The notes under the pieces: generated by a model
Told to the model about the DNA's origin: nothing
Database searches by the model: none
The model's input: only the letters and a program-made list of their open reading frames with translations
Origin: an uncultured Collinsella sp.
Lineage (GTDB): Bacteria > Actinomycetota > Coriobacteriia > Coriobacteriales > Coriobacteriaceae
Length of the DNA stretch: 64,000 nt
Reading direction: 5' to 3'
Assembly (NCBI GenBank): GCA_900549745.1
Contig: URPJ01000011.1
Span: 11,447-75,446, forward strand
Program-made: the position numbers and the translations under genes
Shown here: positions 52,159-60,334 of the stretch, piece by piece
How positions within the stretch are numbered: position 1 is the first letter of the stretch
How the letters are laid out: each line of letters opens with the position of its first letter

Positions 52159-54459
52159 ATGTTCGCTGCCGCCATCTCGCTCGTCGGTCTTGCGGCGACC
52201 GTCTACCTTGTCTTGCGCGAGGCCAAGGCCATTTGCGCTCAGTCGGGCACCGTTGCCAAAAGCGCTCTTGGGTGGAGCGTCGCCTTCGGCCTGTTCCAGC
52301 TCTTTTTGACCATTTGGGGCGCCATTGGCCTCGTCGCCCAAAACGAGCCGCTCGCCTTTGTGATGCTCATCCTGACCAACGCCATCCTCACCGGCTGCGC
52401 TTGGGCCAGCATCGCACGCGACCGCATCGCCCCGCGCGTCTTTGCGTTCGCCAAGCCCGACGCCCCCGCCCCCACCGGCAAGCTCGCCCGCCTGCGCGGC
52501 GCCTTTGTGGGCAAACCACTCGTCGCCGCCGTCCTGTGCCTGCTGCTCGCCGGCGTCTTTGCGCTGCTGGGCATGGAGGTCTCGTCCAACCACGACTTTA
52601 CCTGGGTCTACCCCCTGTGCATCCTGCTCGAGTGGGCCATCATCACCGTGCTCATGGTCGGCCTGTTCTTCCTGTTCCAGCGCCACGGCGTAGCTCCCGC
52701 GGTCCTGGCCTTTGCCCTCTTTGTCCTGGGCATTGCCGAGTTCTTCGTCATCACGTTTAAATCCATGCCCATCCAGCCGGGCGACCTTTCGGCCATCTCC
52801 ACCGCCGCCGCGGTCGCCGGCACCGGCTACACCTTCTCGATCTCACTGTTCTGCGTGCTGTCCATGGGCTTTACCGCCATCGCCATGCTGCTGTGTGAGT
52901 ACGCCGGCCTGGTGGCACCGCACCGTCAGAAGGGCGCCGCCAACGCCAAGCGCATGCTGCTCACCAACCTGCTCGTCGCCGTACTGTGCCTGGGCGGCGT
53001 GACCGCGCATGTCACGCTCATCGACTACTACAACACCCTCGGCATCACCGTCTACACCTGGCGCCCGCTCGAGAGCTACTGGCGCGAGGGCTATCTGCCT
53101 GCCTTTATTAGTGCAGCACAGTCCATCAAGCCGCCCAAACCCGCCGACTACTCCGTTGACGATGCCAAGGCCACGCTCAAAAAGTACGCCAAGGCCTACG
53201 AGAAGTCCGACGCGGCCAAGAGCGACGAGCGCGCCGCCGCAAAAGAGCAATTCGACAGCGAGAAGCCCACGGTCATCGCCATCATGAACGAGACCTTCTC
53301 GGACCTGTCCATCTACCAGAACATGCGCGCCGGCTACGAGGGCCCGCAGTACTTTAAGAACCTGTCTGACTGCCTCAGCCGCGGCAAGCTCTACGTGAGC
53401 GCCTACGGCGGCGGTACCGCCAATACCGAGTTTGAGTTTATGACCGGCAACTCCATGGCCAACCTGGGATCGGGCGTGTACCCCTACACCATCTACAACA
53501 TGGAAACGACCGGGAACTTGGCAGAGCAGTTCAAATCGCTCGGCTATTCCACCACGGCCATGCACCCCAACCACGCGACCAACTGGAACCGCGAGAACGT
53601 CTACAAGGACTTTGGCTTTGACCAGTTCCTGTCCATCAACGATTTCCAGGGAGCCGACACCCTGCGCGGCATGGTGACCGACCAGGCTACCTACGACAAG
53701 ATTCTTGAGCTGCTCGACCAGAACGCCGATCCGCAGTTTATCTTCGACGTGACCATGCAGAACCACTCGGGCTACGACACGGGCCTGCTGCCGGTCGACA
53801 AGCAGATGCACCTGAACATCGACGCGACCGACCTGGACGCTAAGACCGTCGAGGACGGCACACTGTCCGATGTCGACGAGTATGTCTCGTGCATTGAGCA
53901 GTCCGACCAGGCGCTGCGCTACTTCCTCAACGCCTTGAGCAAGCTCGACCGCAAGGTGGTCGTGGTGTTCTGGGGCGATCACCAGCCGTTCTTCCCATCC
54001 AAGTTCAACGATAAGTGGTTTACCGGCGAGGACGACGCCACCCACCAGGAGCGCTTGTGGCAGACCGACTACATCATCTGGGCTAACTACGACGTTGCCG
54101 GTTGCGACCAAACGAGTGAGGTCGACGATCTGTCCACCAACTACCTGTCCACGCAGCTTATGCAGCTGATCGGCGCACCTCTCTCCGACTACCAGAAAGC
54201 GCACATGACGCTGCGCGAGTCGCTGCCCGCCATCAACTCCGTGGGCTACGAGGACGCTAGCCTGCGTTGGGCGCTCTCCTCCAACGTCACCGGCGACGAC
54301 GCCGAGGCCGCGGCTGCCACCAAGGCGCGCGAGGATTACGCCAAGATGCAGTACTACGAGATGTTCCGCGACGGCAAGAACGTCTACACCGAGCACTTCC
54401 AGACCGAGGCCAACGAGACCGACCCCAACCTGGCGCCAGGTACGACCAAGATCAAGTAG
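52159..54459 (+). CDS. LTA synthase/phosphoglycerol transferase-type membrane sulfatase-fold enzyme
   Basis: This 766-residue protein has about six to seven N-terminal membrane helices (1-310) and an extracellular alkaline-phosphatase/sulfatase-fold domain. The metal ligand Glu is in IAIMNETFSDLSIYQ, the nucleophile Thr in GGGTANTEFEFMTGN, and the late ligands in MHPNHATNWNREN and FWGDHQPFFPS. These match LtaS/MdoB-like enzymes that move phosphoglycerol to a polymer or glycan outside the cell. In this phylum the product may be a lipoteichoic-acid-like glycolipid. Start at 52159 follows GAGGAG. Confidence 0.9.
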   Translation: MFAAAISLVGLAATVYLVLREAKAICAQSGTVAKSALGWSVAFGLFQLFLTIWGAIGLVAQNEPLAFVMLILTNAILTGCAWASIARDRIAPRVFAFAKPDAPAPTGKLARLRGAFVGKPLVAAVLCLLLAGVFALLGMEVSSNHDFTWVYPLCILLEWAIITVLMVGLFFLFQRHGVAPAVLAFALFVLGIAEFFVITFKSMPIQPGDLSAISTAAAVAGTGYTFSISLFCVLSMGFTAIAMLLCEYAGLVAPHRQKGAANAKRMLLTNLLVAVLCLGGVTAHVTLIDYYNTLGITVYTWRPLESYWREGYLPAFISAAQSIKPPKPADYSVDDAKATLKKYAKAYEKSDAAKSDERAAAKEQFDSEKPTVIAIMNETFSDLSIYQNMRAGYEGPQYFKNLSDCLSRGKLYVSAYGGGTANTEFEFMTGNSMANLGSGVYPYTIYNMETTGNLAEQFKSLGYSTTAMHPNHATNWNRENVYKDFGFDQFLSINDFQGADTLRGMVTDQATYDKILELLDQNADPQFIFDVTMQNHSGYDTGLLPVDKQMHLNIDATDLDAKTVEDGTLSDVDEYVSCIEQSDQALRYFLNALSKLDRKVVVVFWGDHQPFFPSKFNDKWFTGEDDATHQERLWQTDYIIWANYDVAGCDQTSEVDDLSTNYLSTQLMQLIGAPLSDYQKAHMTLRESLPAINSVGYEDASLRWALSSNVTGDDAEAAAATKAREDYAKMQYYEMFRDGKNVYTEHFQTEANETDPNLAPGTTKIK

Positions 54460-54499
54460 CGGGACGCATCCCGATTCGCCTACCCGGGCAATCCCCAAC

Positions 54500-54625
54500 G
54501 AGGGCGGACGGGCGCCGGGTAACATCTGCTGCTCAGACAGTCCTGCGCAAGACGAAGGCCACATTAAGTGGCCTTCTTTGCGTGCGGAACTCGCGACAGA
54601 CGTTACCCGGTGCCCGCTCGCCCTC
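54500..54625. repeat. 29-bp inverted repeat around the terminator of the LTA-synthase-like gene
   Basis: The arms 54500-54528 and 54597-54625 match at 25 of 29 positions (core CCGGGTAAC) and enclose the terminator at 54554-54579. Confidence 0.7.
54554..54579 (+). terminator. Terminator of the LTA-synthase-like gene
   Basis: GAAGGCCAC and GTGGCCTTC form a perfect stem followed by TTT. Confidence 0.7.
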
Positions 54626-54660
54626 GCCTCACAGCAGAGGCGCGGCCTGTCATGCGAGTC

Positions 54661-54834
54661 GCGGAAACTGTGTCCCAGAAATCATGCGCAAAGTGGGATG
54701 CGGTTTCCGCCTGCGGGCCCGTTGGAAAACTGCATCCCACTTCGGCTACAAATTCCGGGATGCACTTTCCGCCGAGGTCCTTAACCGGAAACTCCATCCC
54801 ATTCCAAAGGCAAATTCCGGGACGCATCTTCCGC
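54661..54834. repeat. Three tandem ~61-bp hairpin repeats
   Basis: Units at 54661-54710, 54724-54772 and 54785-54834 each read GGAAACTG-like, (G/A)TCCCA, then GGGATGC and TTTCCGC, so each can fold on itself (GCGGAAA with TTTCCGC). The period is 61-63 bases. A 17-bp direct repeat (CATCCGGAAAGCCCTTC) follows at 54844-54877. No gene is seen between 54626 and 54990. Confidence 0.7.
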
Positions 54835-54995
54835 AACCTCATCCATCCGGAAAGCCCTTCCATCCGGAAAGCCCTTCCCACTCTGAATACATCCAGCGAA
54901 CGTATGCGAGCGTGTTGTCCAGAACAGCCTCGTCATCGGGGTGATGGAAAAAGTCGCCCCAAACGCTTGCAGCGGTTGTGCCCACAAGTGTCAAG

Positions 54996-55020
54996 AAAAA
55001 AGCCTCGAGAACTTCGAGGC
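54996..55020 (-). terminator. Rho-independent terminator of the flavodoxin-like gene
   Basis: On the minus strand GCCTCGA and TCGAGGC form the stem, followed by six T. Confidence 0.85.
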
Positions 55021-55065
55021 TTTCACATTTGTATTGTTTTGCACGAAGGATCGCGGACGGCGAAG

Positions 55066-55617
55066 CTACTCTCCCAGTACGGCCTTCTTGGCGGCTGCGG
55101 CCATGTTATCCAGATCTTCCTTGGTGGGATGGTCCTTCGCAGCAATCCAGTTGTCGAGCAGCATCTTATAGCGCGCGTTGTCGGGATCTTGCTCGAGCAT
55201 GGCCTCGTAGCGCTGCTTGACCGCGGGACCCATCTTGCCCTGGCACATCGCCCAGCCCGCAAGCTCGGCATCCCCAGCCAAATTGGAAGTCACGCGATCA
55301 ATAATCTGCTGGTAATAGCTCTGGTCGGCCCCAAAACCGCAGGTGCCAAACAGGAAGACGCGCTTGCCGTGCAAGGCGGAGAGCAACGCCGCGACCGAAG
55401 GCGTGCACGCGCCCTTGTCGCACCAAAAACCGACGAGCACCGTGTCGGCCGCGCAGGCGCCCTGCGCCTCGAGCGCAACCTGATCTGCATCCGCATCGTC
55501 GCTCAACGCCGCGGCATGGACAAACTCAACACCCGCAGCCTGCAGAGCGCGCTTGATCGCGCCCGAAACCATCCTGGTATTACCGCTCTTGCTGTTAACC
55601 ACCAAAGAGCACGTCAT
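55066..55617 (-). CDS. Flavodoxin-like protein
   Basis: This 183-residue protein has a flavodoxin fold: the phosphate loop SLVVNSKSGNTRMV near the start and the second loop VLVGFWCDKGACTPSVAALLSAL, then FLFGTCGFGADQSYYQ. The C-terminal ~70 residues are helical. It likely binds FMN and carries electrons in the cytoplasm. Two starts are possible; ATG at 55617 with GAGG nine bases upstream is preferred over GTG at 55623. Confidence 0.85.
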   Translation of the reverse strand: MTCSLVVNSKSGNTRMVSGAIKRALQAAGVEFVHAAALSDDADADQVALEAQGACAADTVLVGFWCDKGACTPSVAALLSALHGKRVFLFGTCGFGADQSYYQQIIDRVTSNLAGDAELAGWAMCQGKMGPAVKQRYEAMLEQDPDNARYKMLLDNWIAAKDHPTKEDLDNMAAAAKKAVLGE

Positions 55618-55744
55618 AGTCACGTTGCCTCGTATCCCCCAAAACTAAAGCCACTAATGCAATTTATTAGATGAATATCTTAGTACTAACGTGACAGATG
55701 TAAACCACCGTCTGTCGATTGATTAATTTGCCCCACGGGCTTGC

Positions 55745-57604
55745 TCACTGGGCAAACTGGCTGCGATAGAGTTCGGCGTAGAAGCCGCCTGCCGCTAGCA
55801 GCTCGTCGTGCGTGCCGCGCTCGATAATCTGGCCGTCGCGCATCACCAGAATGCAGTCGGCGTTGCGGATCGTCGACAGGCGGTGCGCCACCACAAAGCT
55901 TGTGCGGCCGGCCATAAGCTCGTCGAACGCCGCCTGCACCTGCAGCTCGGTACGCGTATCGATACTCGAGGTCGCCTCGTCCAGCAGCAAAATCGCCGGG
56001 TCGGTGAGCATGACGCGCGCGATGCACAGCAGCTGTTTTTGACCCTGGCTAAACGTGCCGCCGTCCTCGCCGATGACCGTATCGTAGCCGCCTGGCAGCT
56101 GCACGATAAACTTGTGCGCGTGCGCACACTTGGCCGCCTCGACAATCTGCTCGCGCGTGGCGTCGGGGCAACCGTAGGCAATGTTCTGGGCCACCGTGCC
56201 CTCGAACAGCCAGGTGTCCTGCAGCACCATGCCAAAGGCGCGGCGCAGGCTCTCACGCGTGTAGTCGCGCGAGGAATGCCCGTCGACCACGATGCGCCCG
56301 GCATCGATATCGTAAAAACGCAGCAGCAGGTTGATGAGCGTCGTCTTGCCGCAGCCCGTGGGGCCAACGAGGGCAAAGCGCATGCCGGGCTTGGCATCGA
56401 TGCAGATGTCCTGCAGCAGCTTGCGGTCGGGCACATAGCTAAAGTCCACATGCTCAAAGGCGACCTCGCCCTTCGGGGCGGTGAGCTCAATGGCATCCGC
56501 GGCGTCGGGCTCTTGCTCGCGCGCATCGAGCAGCGCAAACATGCGACGCGCCGAAGCGTGCGCGGTCTGGATCTGCGTGATGACGTTGGTAACCTCGTTG
56601 AACGGCTTAGTGTACTGGTTGGCGTAGGACAGGAAGATCTGCACGCCGCCCACCGTGAGCGCCGCGGGCACGCCCGTAATCACGCCCACGCAGCCGATCA
56701 CGGCGACCACAGCGTAGATGATGTTGTTGATAAAGCGCGTGCCGGGGTTAGAGAGCGAACCCATAAACTGCGCGCGCTCGCCCGCCGTGTAGAGCTCGAC
56801 GTTGAGGGCATCGAAGCGCTGCTGCGCGTTCGGGCCATAGGCGAAAGCGTCCACGAGCTTTTGCTCGCCCACATACTCCTCGATATGACCGCCGAGCTGG
56901 CCTTGAATGCGCTGCTGCGCCGTAAAGCTCTTGTTGGAGAGCTTGGCGATGGCGCCGGCCGCAAAGATGGAGAGCGGCGTGACGAGCACCACCACGAGCG
57001 TCATGGTTAGGTTGATGGACAGCATAAACGCGAGCGTGCCCACGATGGTGATGACGCCGGTAAAGAGCTGCGTAAAGCCCTGCAGCAGACCGTCGCCCAC
57101 CTGGTCGACGTCGTTGACCACGCGGCTCATAAGGTCGCCGTGGGCATGGCCGTCGATAAAGCTGAGCGGCATGCGGCTGAGCTTGTCGCTCGCCTCCACG
57201 CGCATGTCGCGCACCGTCTCGTAGGACAGGCGGTTGACGCAGTAGCCCTGCAGCCACTGGAAGGCCGCGGCACCCACCACGACAATCGCGAGCTTGGTGA
57301 CGAGCGGCAGCAGCGCGTCAAAGTCCACCCGTCCGGCGGCGACGATGAGGTCGATGCCTTCGCCGATGAGGATGGGTGTGTAGAGCTGCAGGATCACCGA
57401 GATGGCAGCGCTCACAAACGACGCCGCAAACGAAATGCGGTGCGGACGCACGTAGCCCATCAGGCGGCGGGTTACCGCGCCCACGGGATAGCGCTCGGGA
57501 TCGCCGGGCTGGCGCGGGCCATCACCCAGATCGTTGAGGTTATCGTTACCGGACACATTGGCCGTCATCGTGGCGACCGAGCCAGAAGAAGTATACGGAT
57601 TCAT
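55745..57604 (-). CDS. Heterodimeric ABC exporter half-transporter (active site)
   Basis: This 619-residue half-transporter has an N-terminal ~40-residue polar leader, six membrane helices and an ATPase with Walker A GPTGCGKTT, signature TFSQGQKQL, and Walker B with catalytic Glu LLLDEATSSIDTRTE. It begins at the base next to the stop of the partner gene at 57605, so the two are coupled. No regulator is adjacent. Confidence 0.92.
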   Translation of the reverse strand: MNPYTSSGSVATMTANVSGNDNLNDLGDGPRQPGDPERYPVGAVTRRLMGYVRPHRISFAASFVSAAISVILQLYTPILIGEGIDLIVAAGRVDFDALLPLVTKLAIVVVGAAAFQWLQGYCVNRLSYETVRDMRVEASDKLSRMPLSFIDGHAHGDLMSRVVNDVDQVGDGLLQGFTQLFTGVITIVGTLAFMLSINLTMTLVVVLVTPLSIFAAGAIAKLSNKSFTAQQRIQGQLGGHIEEYVGEQKLVDAFAYGPNAQQRFDALNVELYTAGERAQFMGSLSNPGTRFINNIIYAVVAVIGCVGVITGVPAALTVGGVQIFLSYANQYTKPFNEVTNVITQIQTAHASARRMFALLDAREQEPDAADAIELTAPKGEVAFEHVDFSYVPDRKLLQDICIDAKPGMRFALVGPTGCGKTTLINLLLRFYDIDAGRIVVDGHSSRDYTRESLRRAFGMVLQDTWLFEGTVAQNIAYGCPDATREQIVEAAKCAHAHKFIVQLPGGYDTVIGEDGGTFSQGQKQLLCIARVMLTDPAILLLDEATSSIDTRTELQVQAAFDELMAGRTSFVVAHRLSTIRNADCILVMRDGQIIERGTHDELLAAGGFYAELYRSQFAQ

Positions 57605-59458
57605 CTAGCAGCCCTCCTTTGCGCAGGTTGATGCGGGGGCGGAGTCCGAAGCGGACACCGCGCTCCCCTGCTGGCCCTCGAGCTCCTCGCGGCGGAGCTG
57701 CGACTGGCAGATCTCGCGGTAGAGTTGGCAGCTTGCGTACAGCTCGTCGTGCGTGCCCAGGCCCGCGACCGAGCCGTGATCGAGCACACAGATCATGTCG
57801 GCATCGCGCACGGTCGAGACGCGCTGACTCACGATAACGGTTGTCAGCGGCAGCCCGCCCTCGGCGGCGCCGCGTACGCTGCGCTCGCGGATGGCGTGGC
57901 GAAGTGCCGCGTCGGTCTTAAAGTCGAGTGCCGAGGCGGAATCGTCCATGATCAATATCTGAGGCGAGCCCACCAGGGCGCGCGCGATGGTCAGGCGCTG
58001 GCGTTGGCCACCGCTGAAGTTCTTACCGCCCGCCTCGACCGGGGTATCGAGCCCCTGCGGCTTGTTGCGCACGAACTCGCTGGCCTGCGCCATGTCGAGC
58101 GCCGCCCAGAGATCCTCGTCGGTCGCAGCCTCGTCGCGCCAGGTCAGGTTGCTGCGGATGGTGCCGCTCACCAGCGACGCACGCTGTGGAACGGTCGCGA
58201 CCACACGGCGCAGCTGGTCGAGCGGCCAGGTGCGCACGTCGGCGCCCACCACACTCACGCTGCCGGTGCTCGCATCGTACAGGCGCGGGATAAGCGAGAC
58301 GAGCGTGGACTTGCCGCTACCCGTACCGCCGATAATGCCAAGCGTCTTGCCCAGCGGGAGCTCCAGGGTCACATCGTTGACGGCATTTGCCGCGCCCGCG
58401 CCAAAGGAGAAGCTCGCATGGCTCAAGCTCAGCGCGGGGGCCGGAACAGCGCCACCCGCCAGGTCGCTCAGCTCGGGCAGCGCAACCGGCTGATTGCCCT
58501 CGTCGGTGATGCTCGGCACGCAATTGAGCACCTCATTGATGCGCGACGCGCTGGCGCTCGCCTTGGTAAAGACAACGACCAGGTTGGCCACGTAGACGAT
58601 GGAGGTGAGGGTCTGCGTCATGTAGTTCACAAACGCCATGACCTGGCCCTGCGTAAGCTCGCCCACGTTGACCTGGATGCCGCCCACCCACAGGATGGCG
58701 CACACGCCCAGGTTCATCACCAAAAACGTGACGGGATTAAGGATTGACGAGAGCTTGCCCACCGCGATGGCGGTATTGGCCTGGTCATCGGCGGCTTGGG
58801 CAAAGCGCTCGCGCTCGTGATCTTCGCGTACAAAGGCGCGAACCACGCGGGCGCCCGAAAGCCCCTCGCGGCAAATGAGCGCGATGCGGTCGAGCTTTGC
58901 CTGCAGCTGCTTGTAGTACGGAATGCAGCGCGCCATGACAAACCAAAACACCAGGCCAATGGCGGGCGTGCAAATCAAAAAGATCATGCCGAGCTTAAGG
59001 TCGATGGCAAGGGCCGCGCACATAGAGCCCACCGCCAAGAAGGGCCAGCGGATGAGCATGCGCACGCCCAGCGCCACGGCAAGCTGCACCTGGTTGACGT
59101 CGTTGGTGATGCGGGTGATAAGCGACGGCGTGCCAAAGCGGTCGAGTTCGGCATAGCTCAACTTGTTGATGTGCTGGTAGAGCGCACCGCGGATATCGGT
59201 GCCCATGCCCTGCGAGGTGAGCGCCGCCATCTTTTGGCAGACGAGCGTAAACGAGATGCCGATCACAGCCATGGCGCCAAGCAGCATACCGTAGTGGACG
59301 ACGGCGTTGACATCGTGTGCGCCAATACCCTTATCGATCATCTGGGCAATCACCAGCGGCGTCAGCAGGTCAAAGATCACTTCAATCAACTTGCACGCAG
59401 GGCCAATCACCATATACCGGCGAAACTTACCACCAAAACGCCTGAGCAGCTCAATCAT
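57605..59458 (-). CDS. Heterodimeric ABC exporter half-transporter (degenerate site)
   Basis: This 617-residue half-transporter has six membrane helices (about 1-310), Walker A GGTGSGKST, signature NFSGGQRQR and a Walker B followed by Asp (ILIMDDSASALD), the sign of the inactive site in heterodimeric exporters. The C-terminal tail is Ala/Ser-rich with two Cys. It forms the pair with the gene at 55745-57604 and repeats the design of the MarR-linked pair at 24-28 kb. Confidence 0.92.
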   Translation of the reverse strand: MIELLRRFGGKFRRYMVIGPACKLIEVIFDLLTPLVIAQMIDKGIGAHDVNAVVHYGMLLGAMAVIGISFTLVCQKMAALTSQGMGTDIRGALYQHINKLSYAELDRFGTPSLITRITNDVNQVQLAVALGVRMLIRWPFLAVGSMCAALAIDLKLGMIFLICTPAIGLVFWFVMARCIPYYKQLQAKLDRIALICREGLSGARVVRAFVREDHERERFAQAADDQANTAIAVGKLSSILNPVTFLVMNLGVCAILWVGGIQVNVGELTQGQVMAFVNYMTQTLTSIVYVANLVVVFTKASASASRINEVLNCVPSITDEGNQPVALPELSDLAGGAVPAPALSLSHASFSFGAGAANAVNDVTLELPLGKTLGIIGGTGSGKSTLVSLIPRLYDASTGSVSVVGADVRTWPLDQLRRVVATVPQRASLVSGTIRSNLTWRDEAATDEDLWAALDMAQASEFVRNKPQGLDTPVEAGGKNFSGGQRQRLTIARALVGSPQILIMDDSASALDFKTDAALRHAIRERSVRGAAEGGLPLTTVIVSQRVSTVRDADMICVLDHGSVAGLGTHDELYASCQLYREICQSQLRREELEGQQGSAVSASDSAPASTCAKEGC

Positions 59459-59586
59459 AAAAAGGCGCTCCCTATCATCATCTCAATTCAATCTGATTCA
59501 TGATAGTACGGAGAACCCTGGAGATGCGTAAGCAACTCGTTACAGATGTAAGGGCAACGGTCACTAGCGCCCAAGGCACGTAGCAG

Positions 59587-59616
59587 CCGATGTTTTGGCA
59601 ACGCCAGCGAGCGGCA
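59587..59616 (-). repeat. Solo 3' motif of the structured element family (copy 3)
   Basis: On the minus strand CCGCTCGCTGGCGTTG and CCAAAACATCGGC match the 3' ends of the elements at 8877 and 14831. Here it follows the SRP RNA gene and a long GC hairpin. Confidence 0.65.
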
Positions 59617-59670
59617 TAACGCCGGGGATTCAATTATCAGATAAATGTGACCCTTCAGGCGGTTTTGGTC

Positions 59671-59775
59671 GGCTACCCGCGGGTGCCGGCAGGGCGCTTG
59701 GTAGTCGAGCGATCCCGCAGGCGAAGCCGAGGACCAGCGAGACACCAAGCGCCCTGCCGGCACCCGCGGGTAGCC
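59671..59775. repeat. Long perfect GC-rich hairpin downstream of the SRP RNA gene
   Basis: The 32-bp arms 59671-59702 and 59744-59775 are exact complements around a 41-nt loop with GGCGAAGCC. It begins nine bases after the terminator T run of the SRP RNA gene on the minus strand. Confidence 0.85.
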
Positions 59776-59794
59776 GCGGCACCAAAAAACGCCT

Positions 59795-59899
59795 GCGCAC
59801 TCGATGGATTCGGATGCCCGACAGAGGCTCCTTATGGCTGCTTCCTTCCGGACCTGACCAGATTCGGAACATGTCGTCATCCGAACCCATCGAACGCGC
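59795..59899 (-). ncRNA. ffs: Signal recognition particle RNA, small bacterial type
   Basis: The minus strand contains the universal helix 8 sequence GGTCAGGTCCGGAAGGAAGC followed by AGCC, which binds Ffh. The flanks TTCGATGGGTTCGGATG and CATCCGAATCCATCGAG pair to close the ~105-nt hairpin. T6 follows at 59784-59789 after GCGCAGGCG. The exact ends are inferred from the pairing. This is the 4.5S type without an Alu domain. Confidence 0.93.
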
Positions 59900-59913
59900 T
59901 AGGCGCTCGATAT

Positions 59914-59942
59914 ATCTTACCCGCTCCCGCCCGATGGGGCAA
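59914..59942 (-). promoter_or_regulatory. Promoter of the SRP RNA gene
   Basis: On the minus strand TTGCCC (59937-59942) and TAAGAT (59914-59919) are 17 nt apart, starting transcription just before the RNA's 5' end. Confidence 0.55.
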
Positions 59943-59944
59943 GG

Positions 59945-60024
59945 TAGCTAATTTGGGACGGGGCTTTTTGACTACTTGGGCAATCAGATCGACAGGTAGT
60001 CAAATAAGCCCCGTCCCAAAAAGA
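59945..60024. repeat. Inverted repeat of the GGGACGGGGC family
   Basis: AATTTGGGACGGGGCTTTTT with GACTAC pairs imperfectly with GTAGTCAAATAAGCCCCGTC and CCAAA. It is directly followed by the element at 60041. Confidence 0.75.
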
Positions 60025-60040
60025 CTGGTCTGCTGCCGTG

Positions 60041-60200
60041 CCACAAAAGGGGCCTATCTACTACGTTTAGGCCGCAGGGGTCAACCATAGCCGGCTTTTT
60101 CGAAAATCGGCAAGCTTTCTACCTGCGGTTTTAATTTCACAAAATCCGGGATGGTCAAGGGCGCTCGGCTAAACGTAGTAGATGGCCGCATTTCATGGCG
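60041..60200 (+). repeat. TATCTACTACGTTTA element, copy B
   Basis: About 160 bp, in the opposite orientation to copy A (38931-39088). Ends read CCACAAAA...TATCTACTACGTTTA and the inverse with ATGAAATG; the interior has the core AAAACCGCAGGTAGA on the minus strand (60118-60132), followed by GCTTGC and ATTTTCG as in copy A. Confidence 0.85.
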
Positions 60201-60250
60201 GACGGTCCGACCCAAGGCCCAAGGCGACCAGCCTCGGATAGCCATTCTCG

Positions 60251-60319
60251 AAGTTGCGGTGGAATAGTTCCTGTTTTTGCCGCCTGAGCCGCCAAACAGG
60301 AACTATTCCACCGCAACTT
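60251..60319. repeat. Perfect 26-bp inverted repeat of the AGTTGCGGTGGAATA family
   Basis: The arms 60251-60276 and 60294-60319 are exact complements (AAGTTGCGGTGGAATAGTTC at the outside). It lies 15 bases from the stop of the TadA-glycerate kinase gene. Confidence 0.85.
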
Positions 60320-60334
60320 ATAGGGAGTTGGGTT

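Noticed and set aside
52843..54564. 573-codon minus-strand frame
   Set aside because: Antisense to the LTA-synthase-like gene; Val/Gly/His repeats with no domain.
54661..54877. CRISPR array
   Set aside because: The ~61-bp tandem units are imperfect and not separated by equal unique spacers, and no cas gene is in the window.
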